Below are positions 43,246 to 51,546 of a DNA stretch of 54,520 nt, in pieces. This stretch comes from JADKIH01 sp031417555. GTDB taxonomy: Bacteria > Bacteroidota > Bacteroidia > AKYH767-A > 2013-40CM-41-45. The notes beneath the pieces were generated by a model. That model made no database searches, was not told the origin of the DNA, and worked only from the letters and a program-made list of their open reading frames with translations. The stretch is taken from positions 1 through 54,520 of the forward strand of contig JANOVV010000030.1 of assembly GCA_031417555.1 (NCBI GenBank), in the 5' to 3' direction. The first letter of the stretch is position 1, and every line of letters begins with the position of its first letter. The position numbers were made by a program, and so were the translations under genes.

Positions 43246-45534
43246 TCAAAACCTAAAACCACACTGTAAAACAAAAGTTCTGGGTGGCTGCATATCGGCT
43301 GGTCTTTGCATATAAATGTAATTTAATAGATTCTTAACGATAAAGGATATCTCTATATTTTTTGTAAACCTGAAAGTTGTCCGAATATCAGAAACAAAAT
43401 CTCCCTTATTATGGTATTTGCGATAATCACCTATCCCTAATCCCGGAGGAAAAGAAACGTCGAGCAAACCGCCGGTAAATATTTTATCGATATTTTCCAT
43501 CCTGCTGTTGTAACGGATACCTAATCCAATAGACAATCTTTTATATTCAATTTCAACATCGCCTCTTACAAGGTGACGGTATCTGTATTTGAGAAAATCG
43601 GTACTATCGCTACCTTTGACATTATCAGGTCCAATCTTTTTCACATAAGTACTGTCATAGGTTAGTTGCTTTGGATCAATATATGTATATCCTCCTTGAA
43701 GAATTATATTGATCTCATGATTTAATTTTATCTGCGCTACGAATGAAATTTCAAAACCTTTTATTCTTGTATTGCCAATATTAATTGATTTAAATCCCGA
43801 ATTTTTAAGAAACCCCAGGTTTGTTGCCCATTGGGCAAATACAAATTCGATCATGTTGTGGTAGTCATTTTGGAAGACCGCAAAATCAACATAACCCTGA
43901 ATTTTACCAATTGCGAATACCTGCTTAAGTCCGGCTTCAATACTTATACCTTTTTCAGAATTAAGATTTTCATTGGGAAAAATATTAACTGAGCCGACAT
44001 TTGTATTTATAAATTTTTCTGCGATAGAGGGAAAACGATATCCTTGTCCAAAAGATGCTCGTAGGTATGTTTCTTTTAGTAAATGATAATTAAACCCGGT
44101 CCTGAAAACCGGAGTCCATGAATCACGGACATTATCAACCTTATTTTTTTCAGCACGAGCACCTGCTGATGCTACAAATTTTTTCCAATGCAAATCTCCC
44201 TGAAAATAACCCGCTCGCTGATATCCCGTATGATTGCTGTATAATTCGCTGTTCACTTTAGAAATAATATTTACCAAACCGGCAGTAAACGTGAATGTAT
44301 TTTTAAAATGTTTTTGGAATTGATATTCAGTATAAAAAAGATCACCTCTGGTATTCTGATCCGTATTATTTTTGTTTGTAGAATTGAACCAACGGGTGCG
44401 TAACTTGTGAAAACTTCCCTTAGGACTTGTGTAAGTAATATACGGGTCTATATTGGTTCTATAGGTTTTGGAATCACTCAACGTATTTTCGGCCGGCAAA
44501 TATGCGCCGGTAGTATCGTTTTTCCATAAAAAGAAAATGGTTGCTTTGTTGATCATAGTATTTACATTGATACCGGCATACAATCCGGGAGTATTAAATT
44601 TATAACGTATGTTAAAATTTATCCTCCCTCGATTTTCGTTTTCGCCTTTCCTGTAACCATCGTCTTTAAAAAAATTTCCTCCGGCAACGAAATCCAATTG
44701 TTTTATTTTTCTGCTGTGAAAGAAGTTTATACCATTGAAACCGGAGAGTTTTTTCTGATAATTGAGCGAATATTTTTTATCAGTTGTAATGAATGCTTTA
44801 TCATAAAGACCGCTAAAACAATTTATTTTTGTTAATGCCGTATCACGAGGATAGGCGGTTCGGATGTTTATTACACCATTTAATGCTGAAGATCCAAACA
44901 ATACACTGGAAGCTCCTTTAATTACTTCTATCTGTTCAAGATTTTCAACAGGTAAAAAATTCCATTTAGCATCGTTGGCATCCGCAGTTAATTGAGGGAG
45001 ATCATCTACAAGAATCTGAACACGGCTTCCTGCACCATAACTCCATCCGCTACCACCACGAATATTTGCCTGACCATCCACTATATTAACACCGGAAATA
45101 TTATCGATAGCATCATCCATTGAGACTGTATTCTTGCTTTCTACCAATTTTGGTTTTAGGATTTCCATGGAAACGGTAACGTCTTCCAGGCGTTGCTCAA
45201 ACTTTCCGGCGCTTATTACAACAATGCCTAGTTCTTTTGCGCTGAGAAGCATTTCCATATTTAATTCCCTGACTTCATTTAAATTTAACTGGATATTTCT
45301 CTTTTCGGTTTTAAATGAAATCATTCGGAATATAATAATGTGCTCACCCGGCGAAAGTTGTAATTGATAGCTCCCGGTACTATCAGAAACTACACCTAAT
45401 GAATCATCAGCAACAATGGTTACTCCGGGCAATGGCTGAGAATCAGATTCTGATATGATTTTTCCCTTCAATACTTGTCCTGAAGCGATTGAAAATTGCA
45501 GAATAACAAATACTAAAATCAGGTAATTTCTCAT
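43246..45534 (-). CDS. TonB-dependent outer-membrane receptor
   Basis: A 762-aa outer-membrane transporter. The ATG at 45534 gives the signal peptide MRNYLILVFVILQFSIASG. A carboxypeptidase-regulatory-like domain (about 20-105, VLKGKIISESDSQPLPGVTI) precedes the plug (about 110-235, DAIDNISGVNIVDGQANIRG, VQILVDDLPQL, LEQIEVIKGASSVLFGSSAL, NGVINI). A 22-strand-type barrel follows and ends VLQCGFRF with the terminal Phe typical of outer-membrane proteins. Family members import siderophores, vitamin B12 or glycans using TonB energy; the ligand is not clear, and there is no SusD partner beside it. It is divergent from dprA. Confidence 0.93.
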   Translation of the reverse strand: MRNYLILVFVILQFSIASGQVLKGKIISESDSQPLPGVTIVADDSLGVVSDSTGSYQLQLSPGEHIIIFRMISFKTEKRNIQLNLNEVRELNMEMLLSAKELGIVVISAGKFEQRLEDVTVSMEILKPKLVESKNTVSMDDAIDNISGVNIVDGQANIRGGSGWSYGAGSRVQILVDDLPQLTADANDAKWNFLPVENLEQIEVIKGASSVLFGSSALNGVINIRTAYPRDTALTKINCFSGLYDKAFITTDKKYSLNYQKKLSGFNGINFFHSRKIKQLDFVAGGNFFKDDGYRKGENENRGRINFNIRYKFNTPGLYAGINVNTMINKATIFFLWKNDTTGAYLPAENTLSDSKTYRTNIDPYITYTSPKGSFHKLRTRWFNSTNKNNTDQNTRGDLFYTEYQFQKHFKNTFTFTAGLVNIISKVNSELYSNHTGYQRAGYFQGDLHWKKFVASAGARAEKNKVDNVRDSWTPVFRTGFNYHLLKETYLRASFGQGYRFPSIAEKFINTNVGSVNIFPNENLNSEKGISIEAGLKQVFAIGKIQGYVDFAVFQNDYHNMIEFVFAQWATNLGFLKNSGFKSINIGNTRIKGFEISFVAQIKLNHEINIILQGGYTYIDPKQLTYDSTYVKKIGPDNVKGSDSTDFLKYRYRHLVRGDVEIEYKRLSIGLGIRYNSRMENIDKIFTGGLLDVSFPPGLGIGDYRKYHNKGDFVSDIRTTFRFTKNIEISFIVKNLLNYIYMQRPADMQPPRTFVLQCGFRF

Positions 45535-45622
45535 ACTATAATGATTGTAAAAAGCCAATCAGGGTTGTATTATTGGCCATTTCTAAAGTAACAATAATAA
45601 TGAATTTAATTTTCAGAATTTC

Positions 45623-46735
45623 ATGAGCGAAGAAGAATTAAAATACCGCCTGGCATTGCATCTATTACCCGGGATTGGGCCGGTATTGGCACGGGCATTA
45701 ATGAGTTATTGCGGCAGCGTAGAAAATATATTCCTTAAAAAGAAAGGACAACTCGAGAAAATTCCCGGAATAGGTTCGGAGAGAGCAAAGCTCATTCAGA
45801 AAAAGGATCTTTTTGAAAAAGCAGAAGCAGAAATCATTTTCATGAAAAAGCATGGCATTAGACCACTTTTTTACCTCGATAAAGATTATCCTTCCAGACT
45901 AAAAAACTGTGAAGATGCACCATTAATGCTTTTTAATAAAGGTAATGCGAATCTTAATTCTGACAGGATGATAGCTATTGTAGGAACAAGGTTCATTACA
46001 TCTTATGGAAAAGAAGCGACTGAAAAGTTAATCGAAGAATTGGCCAAATACAAACCCGTAATTGTAAGCGGTCTTGCTTATGGCGTCGATATTCATGCTC
46101 ATAAATATGCAATAAACAATAATATTCCAACCATTGGAGTTGTAGCTCATGGATTAGATAGGCTTTACCCGACAGAACATAAAGCAATAGCCGAAAAGAT
46201 GCTATTAAATGGTGCAATCATCAGCGAGTATGTAAGTAAAACAAATCCCGACAGAGAAAATTTCCCAGCCAGAAATCGGATTGTAGCAGGAATGTGCGAT
46301 GCAGTTATTGTCATAGAATCGGCTGAGAAAGGAGGAGCACTTATTACGGCTGACCTAGCTAATGATTACAACCGTGATGTATTTGCTTTGCCGGGACGTA
46401 CCTCAGATCATTTTTCAAAAGGATGCCATCAATTAATTCGAAAAAACAAAGCAATGCTTTTTGAGAGTGCAGAACATATTGCTGAAATAATGAATTGGGA
46501 CAACCCAAAAGAAACCAATAAACAAAAAGCTCAAAAACAGTTAGACTTATTTATTACACTTAATGAAGATGAAAAGAGATTAGTTAAAATCCTTCAATCC
46601 GATAAAATTATAGGAATAGATTCTTTGGCTTTAAAAACAAACTTTCCGGTTAGTAAGGTTTCAGCTATACTACTGAATCTGGAATTTGCAGGACTACTAA
46701 AGTCGTTGCCGGGGAAAATGTATCGGTTGGAGTAG
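45623..46735 (+). CDS. dprA: DNA-processing protein DprA
   Basis: A 370-aa protein that loads RecA on incoming single-stranded DNA in natural transformation. An N-terminal helix-hairpin-helix region (LLPGIGPVLARALM and IPGIGSERAKLI) precedes the Rossmann-like core: MIAIVGTRFITSYG, VIVSGLAYGVDIHAH, GVVAHGLDRLYPTEH, NFPARNRIVAGM, VIVIESAEKGGALITA and FALPGR. A C-terminal winged-helix domain (about 310-370, KILQSDKIIGIDSLALKT) completes the usual architecture. Its stop codon is followed within 6 nt by an inverted heptamer repeat and then a strong terminator. No other competence genes are nearby. Confidence 0.96.
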   Translation: MSEEELKYRLALHLLPGIGPVLARALMSYCGSVENIFLKKKGQLEKIPGIGSERAKLIQKKDLFEKAEAEIIFMKKHGIRPLFYLDKDYPSRLKNCEDAPLMLFNKGNANLNSDRMIAIVGTRFITSYGKEATEKLIEELAKYKPVIVSGLAYGVDIHAHKYAINNNIPTIGVVAHGLDRLYPTEHKAIAEKMLLNGAIISEYVSKTNPDRENFPARNRIVAGMCDAVIVIESAEKGGALITADLANDYNRDVFALPGRTSDHFSKGCHQLIRKNKAMLFESAEHIAEIMNWDNPKETNKQKAQKQLDLFITLNEDEKRLVKILQSDKIIGIDSLALKTNFPVSKVSAILLNLEFAGLLKSLPGKMYRLE

Positions 46736-46740
46736 AATCG

Positions 46741-46782
46741 AGAATCAAGAGACTAGTGAAGGTTGTCTTGGCTCTTGATTCT
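46741..46782. repeat. Inverted repeat of degenerate heptamers after dprA
   Basis: AGAATCAAGAG (46741-46751) and CTCTTGATTCT (46772-46782) are perfect 11-bp arms around a 20-nt loop. Each arm and its flank carry about three degenerate copies of the AAGAATC unit found as a microsatellite at 30067-30177. Confidence 0.75.
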
Positions 46783-46818
46783 TGGTTCTTGTCTCTATCT
46801 TCGATCACTAAAAACAAA

Positions 46819-46840
46819 AAAAGCGCCTTGCGGCGCTTTT
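46819..46840. terminator. Bidirectional terminator between dprA and the SWIB gene
   Basis: AAAAGCGCC (46819-46827), loop TTGC, and GGCGCTTTT (46832-46840) form a perfect 9-bp GC-rich stem with A- and T-tracts on either side. Confidence 0.93.
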
Positions 46841-46862
46841 CATTTTTAAAAAATCATTCTGA

Positions 46863-47234
46863 TTAAGAAAGATGCTTACTAACGAGTTTCGTCATTTCAA
46901 ACATAGAAACTTGTTTTTTGCCATTGAAAATTTTCTTCAAATTATCATCAGCATTGATATTACGTCTTTCTTTTGGATCCTGAAGTTTGTTTTTCTTAAT
47001 GTAATCCCAAAGACGTTTTGTTACTTCAGTACGAGGAAGAGGTTTGCTTCCAACGATTGGTTGAAGAGCATCGCTGATGTTCATCGGTTTCATAAAAGCT
47101 GCATTCGGTTTGCGTTTTGTTTTCGCTTTTGCTTTTGCTTTTACTTTAGCTTTTGGTCTTGCAGACTTAGCTTTTGATTTAGCTTTTGCTTTTGCTTTAG
47201 CAGGAGCTTTCTTTTTTGCTTTTTTAGTTGCCAT
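46863..47234 (-). CDS. SWIB/MDM2-domain protein with a histone-like basic tail
   Basis: A 123-aa protein. Residues 1-46 are nearly all Lys/Ala/Arg/Pro, built from short AKAK-type repeats as in histone H1 tails. Residues 47-123 form a SWIB domain (NAAFMKPMNISDALQPIVG, PRTEVTKRLWDYIKKNKLQDP, INADDNLKKIFNGKKQVSMF, EMTKLVSKHLS). Similar proteins occur in chlamydiae and Bacteroidota and are thought to bind DNA. The basic tail suggests a nucleoid protein (inference). The gene is transcribed towards a strong convergent terminator shared with dprA. Confidence 0.93.
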   Translation of the reverse strand: MATKKAKKKAPAKAKAKAKSKAKSARPKAKVKAKAKAKTKRKPNAAFMKPMNISDALQPIVGSKPLPRTEVTKRLWDYIKKNKLQDPKERRNINADDNLKKIFNGKKQVSMFEMTKLVSKHLS

Positions 47235-47760
47235 TTTTTAAAATGATTTAAGGTTTATATTGACAAATAGACGAAGTAATTCCTCTTGAAAACCCATAGG
47301 TCAAAAGAAGTTTTCCACAATGACAAACAATTTCCTATAGAGGAAAAATCAGGCTTTCCCTCGAAGAATATTAATTTCTATAGGCAATCAAAGATTCAAC
47401 GGAAAATACCACTCGGAGAAAAACTGTTTTCGCTCTTGAAATTGATCTAAAACTCCTGAATTAAGCCATAGACAGGGCTTTTAGAATTTAGATATTCAAA
47501 ATCTCATTGGTAAAACCGTACTAATTTAGAAAGATTTTTTTACTGTTTTATCCAGTGTTTGCCTAGTAAAAAGAATAATGATATTATTGTAAAAAGTATG
47601 ATTCATTTCTTCGTTATCCACAATGTCAGCCAAATTGTTAATACTGTTTTGCAGCGGAGCAACGTCGTTTTTCGCTTTGTACTAATTATGGTTCAGAACT
47701 GGTCAATCTCCGGTTTTAAATGATACCATGAATAAGTTCCAGGCTAAACTTGAAATTCGA

Positions 47761-47786
47761 CACAAATTGACTAATTTCAACTTGTG
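47761..47786. promoter_or_regulatory. Candidate operator: inverted repeat upstream of the kinase promoter
   Basis: CACAAATTGA (47761-47770) and TCAACTTGTG (47777-47786) are 10-nt arms with one mismatch around CTAATT. The site lies 25-50 bp upstream of the -7 element at 47811, where an activator or repressor could bind. Confidence 0.4.
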
Positions 47787-47810
47787 AAAATCAAGTATAA
47801 AAAATATTTT

Positions 47811-47818
47811 TACTTTTG
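47811..47818 (+). promoter_or_regulatory. Candidate -7 element of the phosphorelay cluster
   Basis: TACTTTTG, a perfect TAnnTTTG, 127 nt before the kinase ATG. No TTTG is present at the -33 distance. Confidence 0.5.
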
Positions 47819-47944
47819 AAAAGTCTATTTTCGCCTATCCAAAACAGGAATTTAAATTATTCACTTAATTATAGGGAATTGAGAGCTAAAAACAGAATAT
47901 GAATTTTCCCTGGTAATTAAAATAAAAATACAACGTTAAGTAAG

Positions 47945-48955
47945 ATGCCAACTATAGAGTGTATTTACAACCTTATCCTATTACAACTTGGTTGGAGTTG
48001 GAGTACACTTTTAATAACTGTAATCATTATTATCGGCGGGCTGTCATTTTTTTTCTTTTATTATAATCGTTTCCATTCAAAATCGCTTTTAGAGGAAAAG
48101 TTAAAGTTGGAAAAGAAATCCGATAAGCTATCACTTCAGCTTATGGAAAAAAGTAATGAATTATCGAAAGTTGAAGAAAAGCTTCATTCAACGCAAGACC
48201 AGTTAATTCAATCGGAAAAAATGGCTTCGCTTGGCCAGCTTACAGCCGGAATTGCCCATGAAATTCAGAATCCTTTAAATTTTGTAAATAATTTTTCTGA
48301 ATTATCCGCTGAGTTATTGGATGAACTAAATGACTCTCTTTCTATTAAAGAGAAAGAAAATATCATTGATGATATAAAGCAGAATTTAAATAAGATTGCT
48401 TTCCATGGCAAAAGAGCGGATAGTATAGTAAAAGGTATGCTTCAATTAAGTCGAACGGCTCCCGTAGCAAAACAACCTACAGATATAAATAAACTGGTGG
48501 AAGAATTTTTCGTTCTGGCCTATCATGGAATGCGTGCAAAGGATCCGGGATTTAATTGTACAATGGAAAAACATCTTTCATCCAACTTGCCTGAAGTAAA
48601 GATCATTCCACAGGATGTAAGCAGAGTTATTTTGAATATTTTCAATAATTCATTTTATTCTGTAGACGAACGGAGTAAAAGTGAGGATAAAAATTATCGT
48701 CCTAAAGTCTCTATTTCAACAAAACAATTAAATGGAAATATAACAGTTACCATTCGGGACAATGGAAAAGGAATTGCCGAAAATGTACGTAATAAAATAT
48801 TTGATCCTTTTTTCACTACTAAACCAACGGGGAAAGGCACCGGCCTTGGCTTATCTATAAGTAAAGATATTATTGAAAAAGGTCATAATGGAAATATAAA
48901 ACTGGATTCAATGCCCGGAGAGTATACCGAATTTATAATTACTTTACCTATTTAA
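47945..48955 (+). CDS. Membrane-anchored sensor histidine kinase
   Basis: A 336-aa two-component kinase without a periplasmic sensor domain. One membrane segment (about 20-40) is followed by a coiled coil (about 45-93, SKSLLEEKLKLEKKSDKL). The HisKA region has phospho-His H105 in AGIAHEIQNPLNF. The ATPase domain has the N-box (NNSFYS, N234/N235), G1 DNGKGI (272-277) and G2 TGKGTGLGLSI (295-305). It can be expected to autophosphorylate at H105 and pass phosphate to a receiver. A separate receiver gene starts 9 nt downstream and is the likely partner. The signal it senses is not evident and may reach it through a membrane or protein partner. Confidence 0.93.
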   Translation: MPTIECIYNLILLQLGWSWSTLLITVIIIIGGLSFFFFYYNRFHSKSLLEEKLKLEKKSDKLSLQLMEKSNELSKVEEKLHSTQDQLIQSEKMASLGQLTAGIAHEIQNPLNFVNNFSELSAELLDELNDSLSIKEKENIIDDIKQNLNKIAFHGKRADSIVKGMLQLSRTAPVAKQPTDINKLVEEFFVLAYHGMRAKDPGFNCTMEKHLSSNLPEVKIIPQDVSRVILNIFNNSFYSVDERSKSEDKNYRPKVSISTKQLNGNITVTIRDNGKGIAENVRNKIFDPFFTTKPTGKGTGLGLSISKDIIEKGHNGNIKLDSMPGEYTEFIITLPI

Positions 48956-48964
48956 CTTACTGCC

Positions 48965-49342
48965 ATGATAAAGATGCTAGTAGTCGACGATGAAAGGGAT
49001 GTAGAATTACTTTTCTTACAAAAATTCCGGAAAGAAATACGTAGTGGCGAAGTTGAATTGAATTTTGCTTTTAATGCAAATGAAGCTCTGACTTTTCTCA
49101 AAGCATTGAACCCATTTGATCTTGTTGTTGTACTCAGCGATATTAATATGCCGGGAATGACAGGACTGGAACTTTTGAAAATTATCAAAAATGAATATAA
49201 AGATTTACGGGTTATGATGATTACCGCATATGGTGACGAAAAAAATTATCAAAATGCAATTTCTACCGGAGCAGATGATTTTTTATCTAAGCCTGTAGAC
49301 TTCAGTAAACTTAAAGAAAAAGTTATGGGATTTTTGAAATAA
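48965..49342 (+). CDS. Single-domain response regulator (receiver)
   Basis: A 125-aa stand-alone receiver domain. The acidic pocket is D8/D9, the phospho-acceptor D59 (in VVLSDINMPGMTG), the switch Thr T87 and the lysine K109 in SKPVD. There is no output domain, so it acts in a phosphorelay or by protein binding, not directly on DNA. It starts 9 nt after the upstream kinase gene and 43 bp before the hybrid kinase, so they form one unit; its receiver is also similar to the N-terminal receiver of the hybrid, suggesting duplication. Confidence 0.93.
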   Translation: MIKMLVVDDERDVELLFLQKFRKEIRSGEVELNFAFNANEALTFLKALNPFDLVVVLSDINMPGMTGLELLKIIKNEYKDLRVMMITAYGDEKNYQNAISTGADDFLSKPVDFSKLKEKVMGFLK

Positions 49343-49385
49343 CTTTTTTTGAAATTGATTTGTGTTTTAATAAACGAATTGAATT

Positions 49386-51008
49386 ATGGAAGCACCAGCG
49401 AGAATTCTTGTTGTCGATGATGAACCGGATCTGGAATTGCTCATTCGCCAGAGGTTTCGTCATAAGATTAAAAATAATGAATTAATTTTCGATTTTGCCG
49501 GAAATGGAATCGAGGCGCTTGAAAAATTAAAAAAAGCGGAAGATAATTATGAGATGATTCTGACGGATATTAATATGCCGGAAATGGATGGACTAACTTT
49601 ACTTGAAAACCTTAAAGAACATTTTAAAAACTACAAAGCCGTTGTGGTAAGTGCTTATGGAGATTTAGTGAATATAAGAATCGCAATGAATCGGGGTGCT
49701 TTTGATTTCATTACAAAACCAATAGATTTTGCTGACCTGGAAACTACAATGACTAAAACTATTTCTGAAATAAGAGAGATTAGGAACGGTCTGAAAGCCA
49801 GAGAACAATTAGAAGTTACCATTCGTGAAAAGGAAATTGCAGAGCTCGATAAAATACGTGCTGAAAGAAGTGAAAAGTTTAAACAACAATTTCTTGCCAA
49901 CATGAGCCATGAAATTCGCACTCCTATGAACTCGGTCATCGGACTAACGAATCTTCTGATTAAGACGCCTCTTGAAAATCAGCAAAAAAAATATCTGAAT
50001 GTTATTAAGAAGTCGTCAGAAAATCTTTTGGTAATTATAAATGATATACTGGATCTTTCTAAAATCGAAGCAGGGAAATTGGATTTTGAACAAATTTCAT
50101 TTTCTTTGGAAGAATCTGTAGATACCGCTTATCATACTCTCAAATTTAAAGCGGAGGAAAAAAATCTTTCCTTTAATTTCAAAATTGATCCAACAGTTCC
50201 AAAGACGCTTAATGGAGATCCAACACGACTTAACCAGATATTAATTAATATCGCCGGAAATGCTATTAAATTTACTGAGAACGGTGGAGTCACGCTTGAA
50301 ATAAAAGAATTAAATCGTCAGGGAAATTTAAGTATGCTTCAATTTTCAATAATTGATACCGGTATTGGAATACCGGAAGAAAGCATTGCAAAAATCTTCG
50401 ATAGTTTTTCACAAGCGCAAAGTGATACTACTCGTAAATTCGGAGGAACCGGACTTGGCCTTACAATTTCAAAACAATTAGTTGAATTACAAGGAGGAAA
50501 TATCAAGGTAAAAAGTGAACTGGGAAAAGGAACTGTTTTTATAGTCACAATTCCTTATTTAATAGGCGAAGAAATCGATGTTGGCAAACGTAAAAATTCG
50601 GAAAATGATATTAACCCGGAAGACCTGAGAGGAATTCATATTCTTTTGGTCGAAGATAATCCGTTTAATCAAATGGTTGCCATGGATACACTTACCGATT
50701 TAATTCCTGACATCACTATTGACCTTGCAGAGAATGGAAAAATTGCATTGGATATGGTATGTAAAAATCATTATGAAATCGTACTTATGGATATTCAAAT
50801 GCCTGAAATGGATGGCTTCGAAACAACAGGCGAAATCCGTAAAATGCCTCCTCCAAAAAATAAATTAAAAATCATGGCAATGACTGCAAATGTTACATCT
50901 GAAGAAATAACGAAATGCTTTGATAGCGGAATGGATTCTTATATTTCAAAACCATTCGATGCACAAGATTTATTAAATAAGATTGGTGCACTGGTAAAAT
51001 CTATCTAA
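49386..51008 (+). CDS. Soluble hybrid kinase: receiver-HisKA-ATPase-receiver
   Basis: A 540-aa protein without membrane segments. An N-terminal receiver (about 5-125; D11/D12, phospho-acceptor D61 in TDINMPEMDG, K111) is followed by a coiled coil (about 130-165), HisKA with H175 in ANMSHEIRTPMN, an ATPase domain (N292, DTGIGIP 324-330, GGTGLGL 353-359) and a C-terminal receiver (about 417-540; D469 in VLMDIQMPEMDG, K522). This permits an intramolecular His-to-Asp relay. The N-terminal receiver lets a partner kinase control it. The HPt gene 121 bp downstream supplies the next step of a relay. Cytoplasmic. Confidence 0.94.
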   Translation: MEAPARILVVDDEPDLELLIRQRFRHKIKNNELIFDFAGNGIEALEKLKKAEDNYEMILTDINMPEMDGLTLLENLKEHFKNYKAVVVSAYGDLVNIRIAMNRGAFDFITKPIDFADLETTMTKTISEIREIRNGLKAREQLEVTIREKEIAELDKIRAERSEKFKQQFLANMSHEIRTPMNSVIGLTNLLIKTPLENQQKKYLNVIKKSSENLLVIINDILDLSKIEAGKLDFEQISFSLEESVDTAYHTLKFKAEEKNLSFNFKIDPTVPKTLNGDPTRLNQILINIAGNAIKFTENGGVTLEIKELNRQGNLSMLQFSIIDTGIGIPEESIAKIFDSFSQAQSDTTRKFGGTGLGLTISKQLVELQGGNIKVKSELGKGTVFIVTIPYLIGEEIDVGKRKNSENDINPEDLRGIHILLVEDNPFNQMVAMDTLTDLIPDITIDLAENGKIALDMVCKNHYEIVLMDIQMPEMDGFETTGEIRKMPPPKNKLKIMAMTANVTSEEITKCFDSGMDSYISKPFDAQDLLNKIGALVKSI

Positions 51009-51077
51009 TTAATATTTAATTGTAATTTTTAAAAACAGGGGTGTGGTTTTGGTTTTGTTTCTATCTTGCTGGCTTGT

Positions 51078-51093
51078 ATCAAGAATCAAGAAT
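51078..51093. repeat. Short copy of the AAGAATC heptamer repeat
   Basis: ATCAAGAATCAAGAAT, two and a bit copies of the microsatellite unit seen at 30067-30177, lies between the hybrid kinase and HPt genes. With the copy at 46741-46782 it indicates a dispersed intergenic repeat family. Confidence 0.6.
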
Positions 51094-51129
51094 TTAGTAT
51101 TAAGGACAAATAACTATTAACTAAAAACA

Positions 51130-51477
51130 ATGACAAAAACAATTGATCTTACTTTTCTGAACACATTTACCGGTGGAAATCCTGATAAAATGAAAAAATA
51201 TATTTCTATGTTTTTGAATTATTGTCCGGGGCAGTTGGAAGAAATGAAGACTCAATTGGAAGCGGGGAATTATGATGGCTTGCGGGGAACAGCTCATGCA
51301 TTAAAACCACAGATTACCTATATGGGAATATCGGGTGGAGAAGAACTCATCAAAAAAATCGAAAATCTTGCCGGCACTAAAACTGATGTAGGTTTGCTTC
51401 CCGAAATGCTTGATAATTTTCATAAAATATGTAACCAGGCAATTGAAGAATTGAAAATGGAAATAGCTTCAGTTTGA
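51130..51477 (+). CDS. Histidine phosphotransfer (HPt) protein
   Basis: A 115-aa helical HPt domain. The phospho-His is H56 in the LRGTAHALKPQITYMG motif, with Lys three residues later and a Gly in the next helix turn. Family members relay phosphate between receivers. The gene sits between a hybrid kinase and a receiver-only gene, the exact order expected for His-Asp-His-Asp relay partners. No membrane segment, cytoplasmic. The 121-bp upstream gap contains a short copy of the AAGAATC repeat, and the gene may have its own start of transcription. Confidence 0.9.
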   Translation: MTKTIDLTFLNTFTGGNPDKMKKYISMFLNYCPGQLEEMKTQLEAGNYDGLRGTAHALKPQITYMGISGGEELIKKIENLAGTKTDVGLLPEMLDNFHKICNQAIEELKMEIASV

Positions 51478-51522
51478 TTTTCAGATTCATTTACTTAAAA
51501 TTCATATTTAAATTTATTTTTC

Positions 51523-51530
51523 TACTTTTG
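51523..51530 (+). promoter_or_regulatory. Candidate -7 element before the membrane-anchored receiver gene
   Basis: TACTTTTG, a perfect TAnnTTTG, 16 nt before the ATG; the leader would be about 10 nt. No TTTG at -33. Confidence 0.4.
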
Positions 51531-51546
51531 AAATAATTATACTACT

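Larger units (their letters stand above)
47235..47944. other. 710-bp intergenic region before the phosphorelay genes
   Basis: The longest gap in the window. I see no ORF with coding character, no tRNA and no terminator. It holds a near-perfect inverted repeat (47761-47786) and a perfect -7 element (47811-47818) before the kinase gene; the rest is unexplained. Confidence 0.5.
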
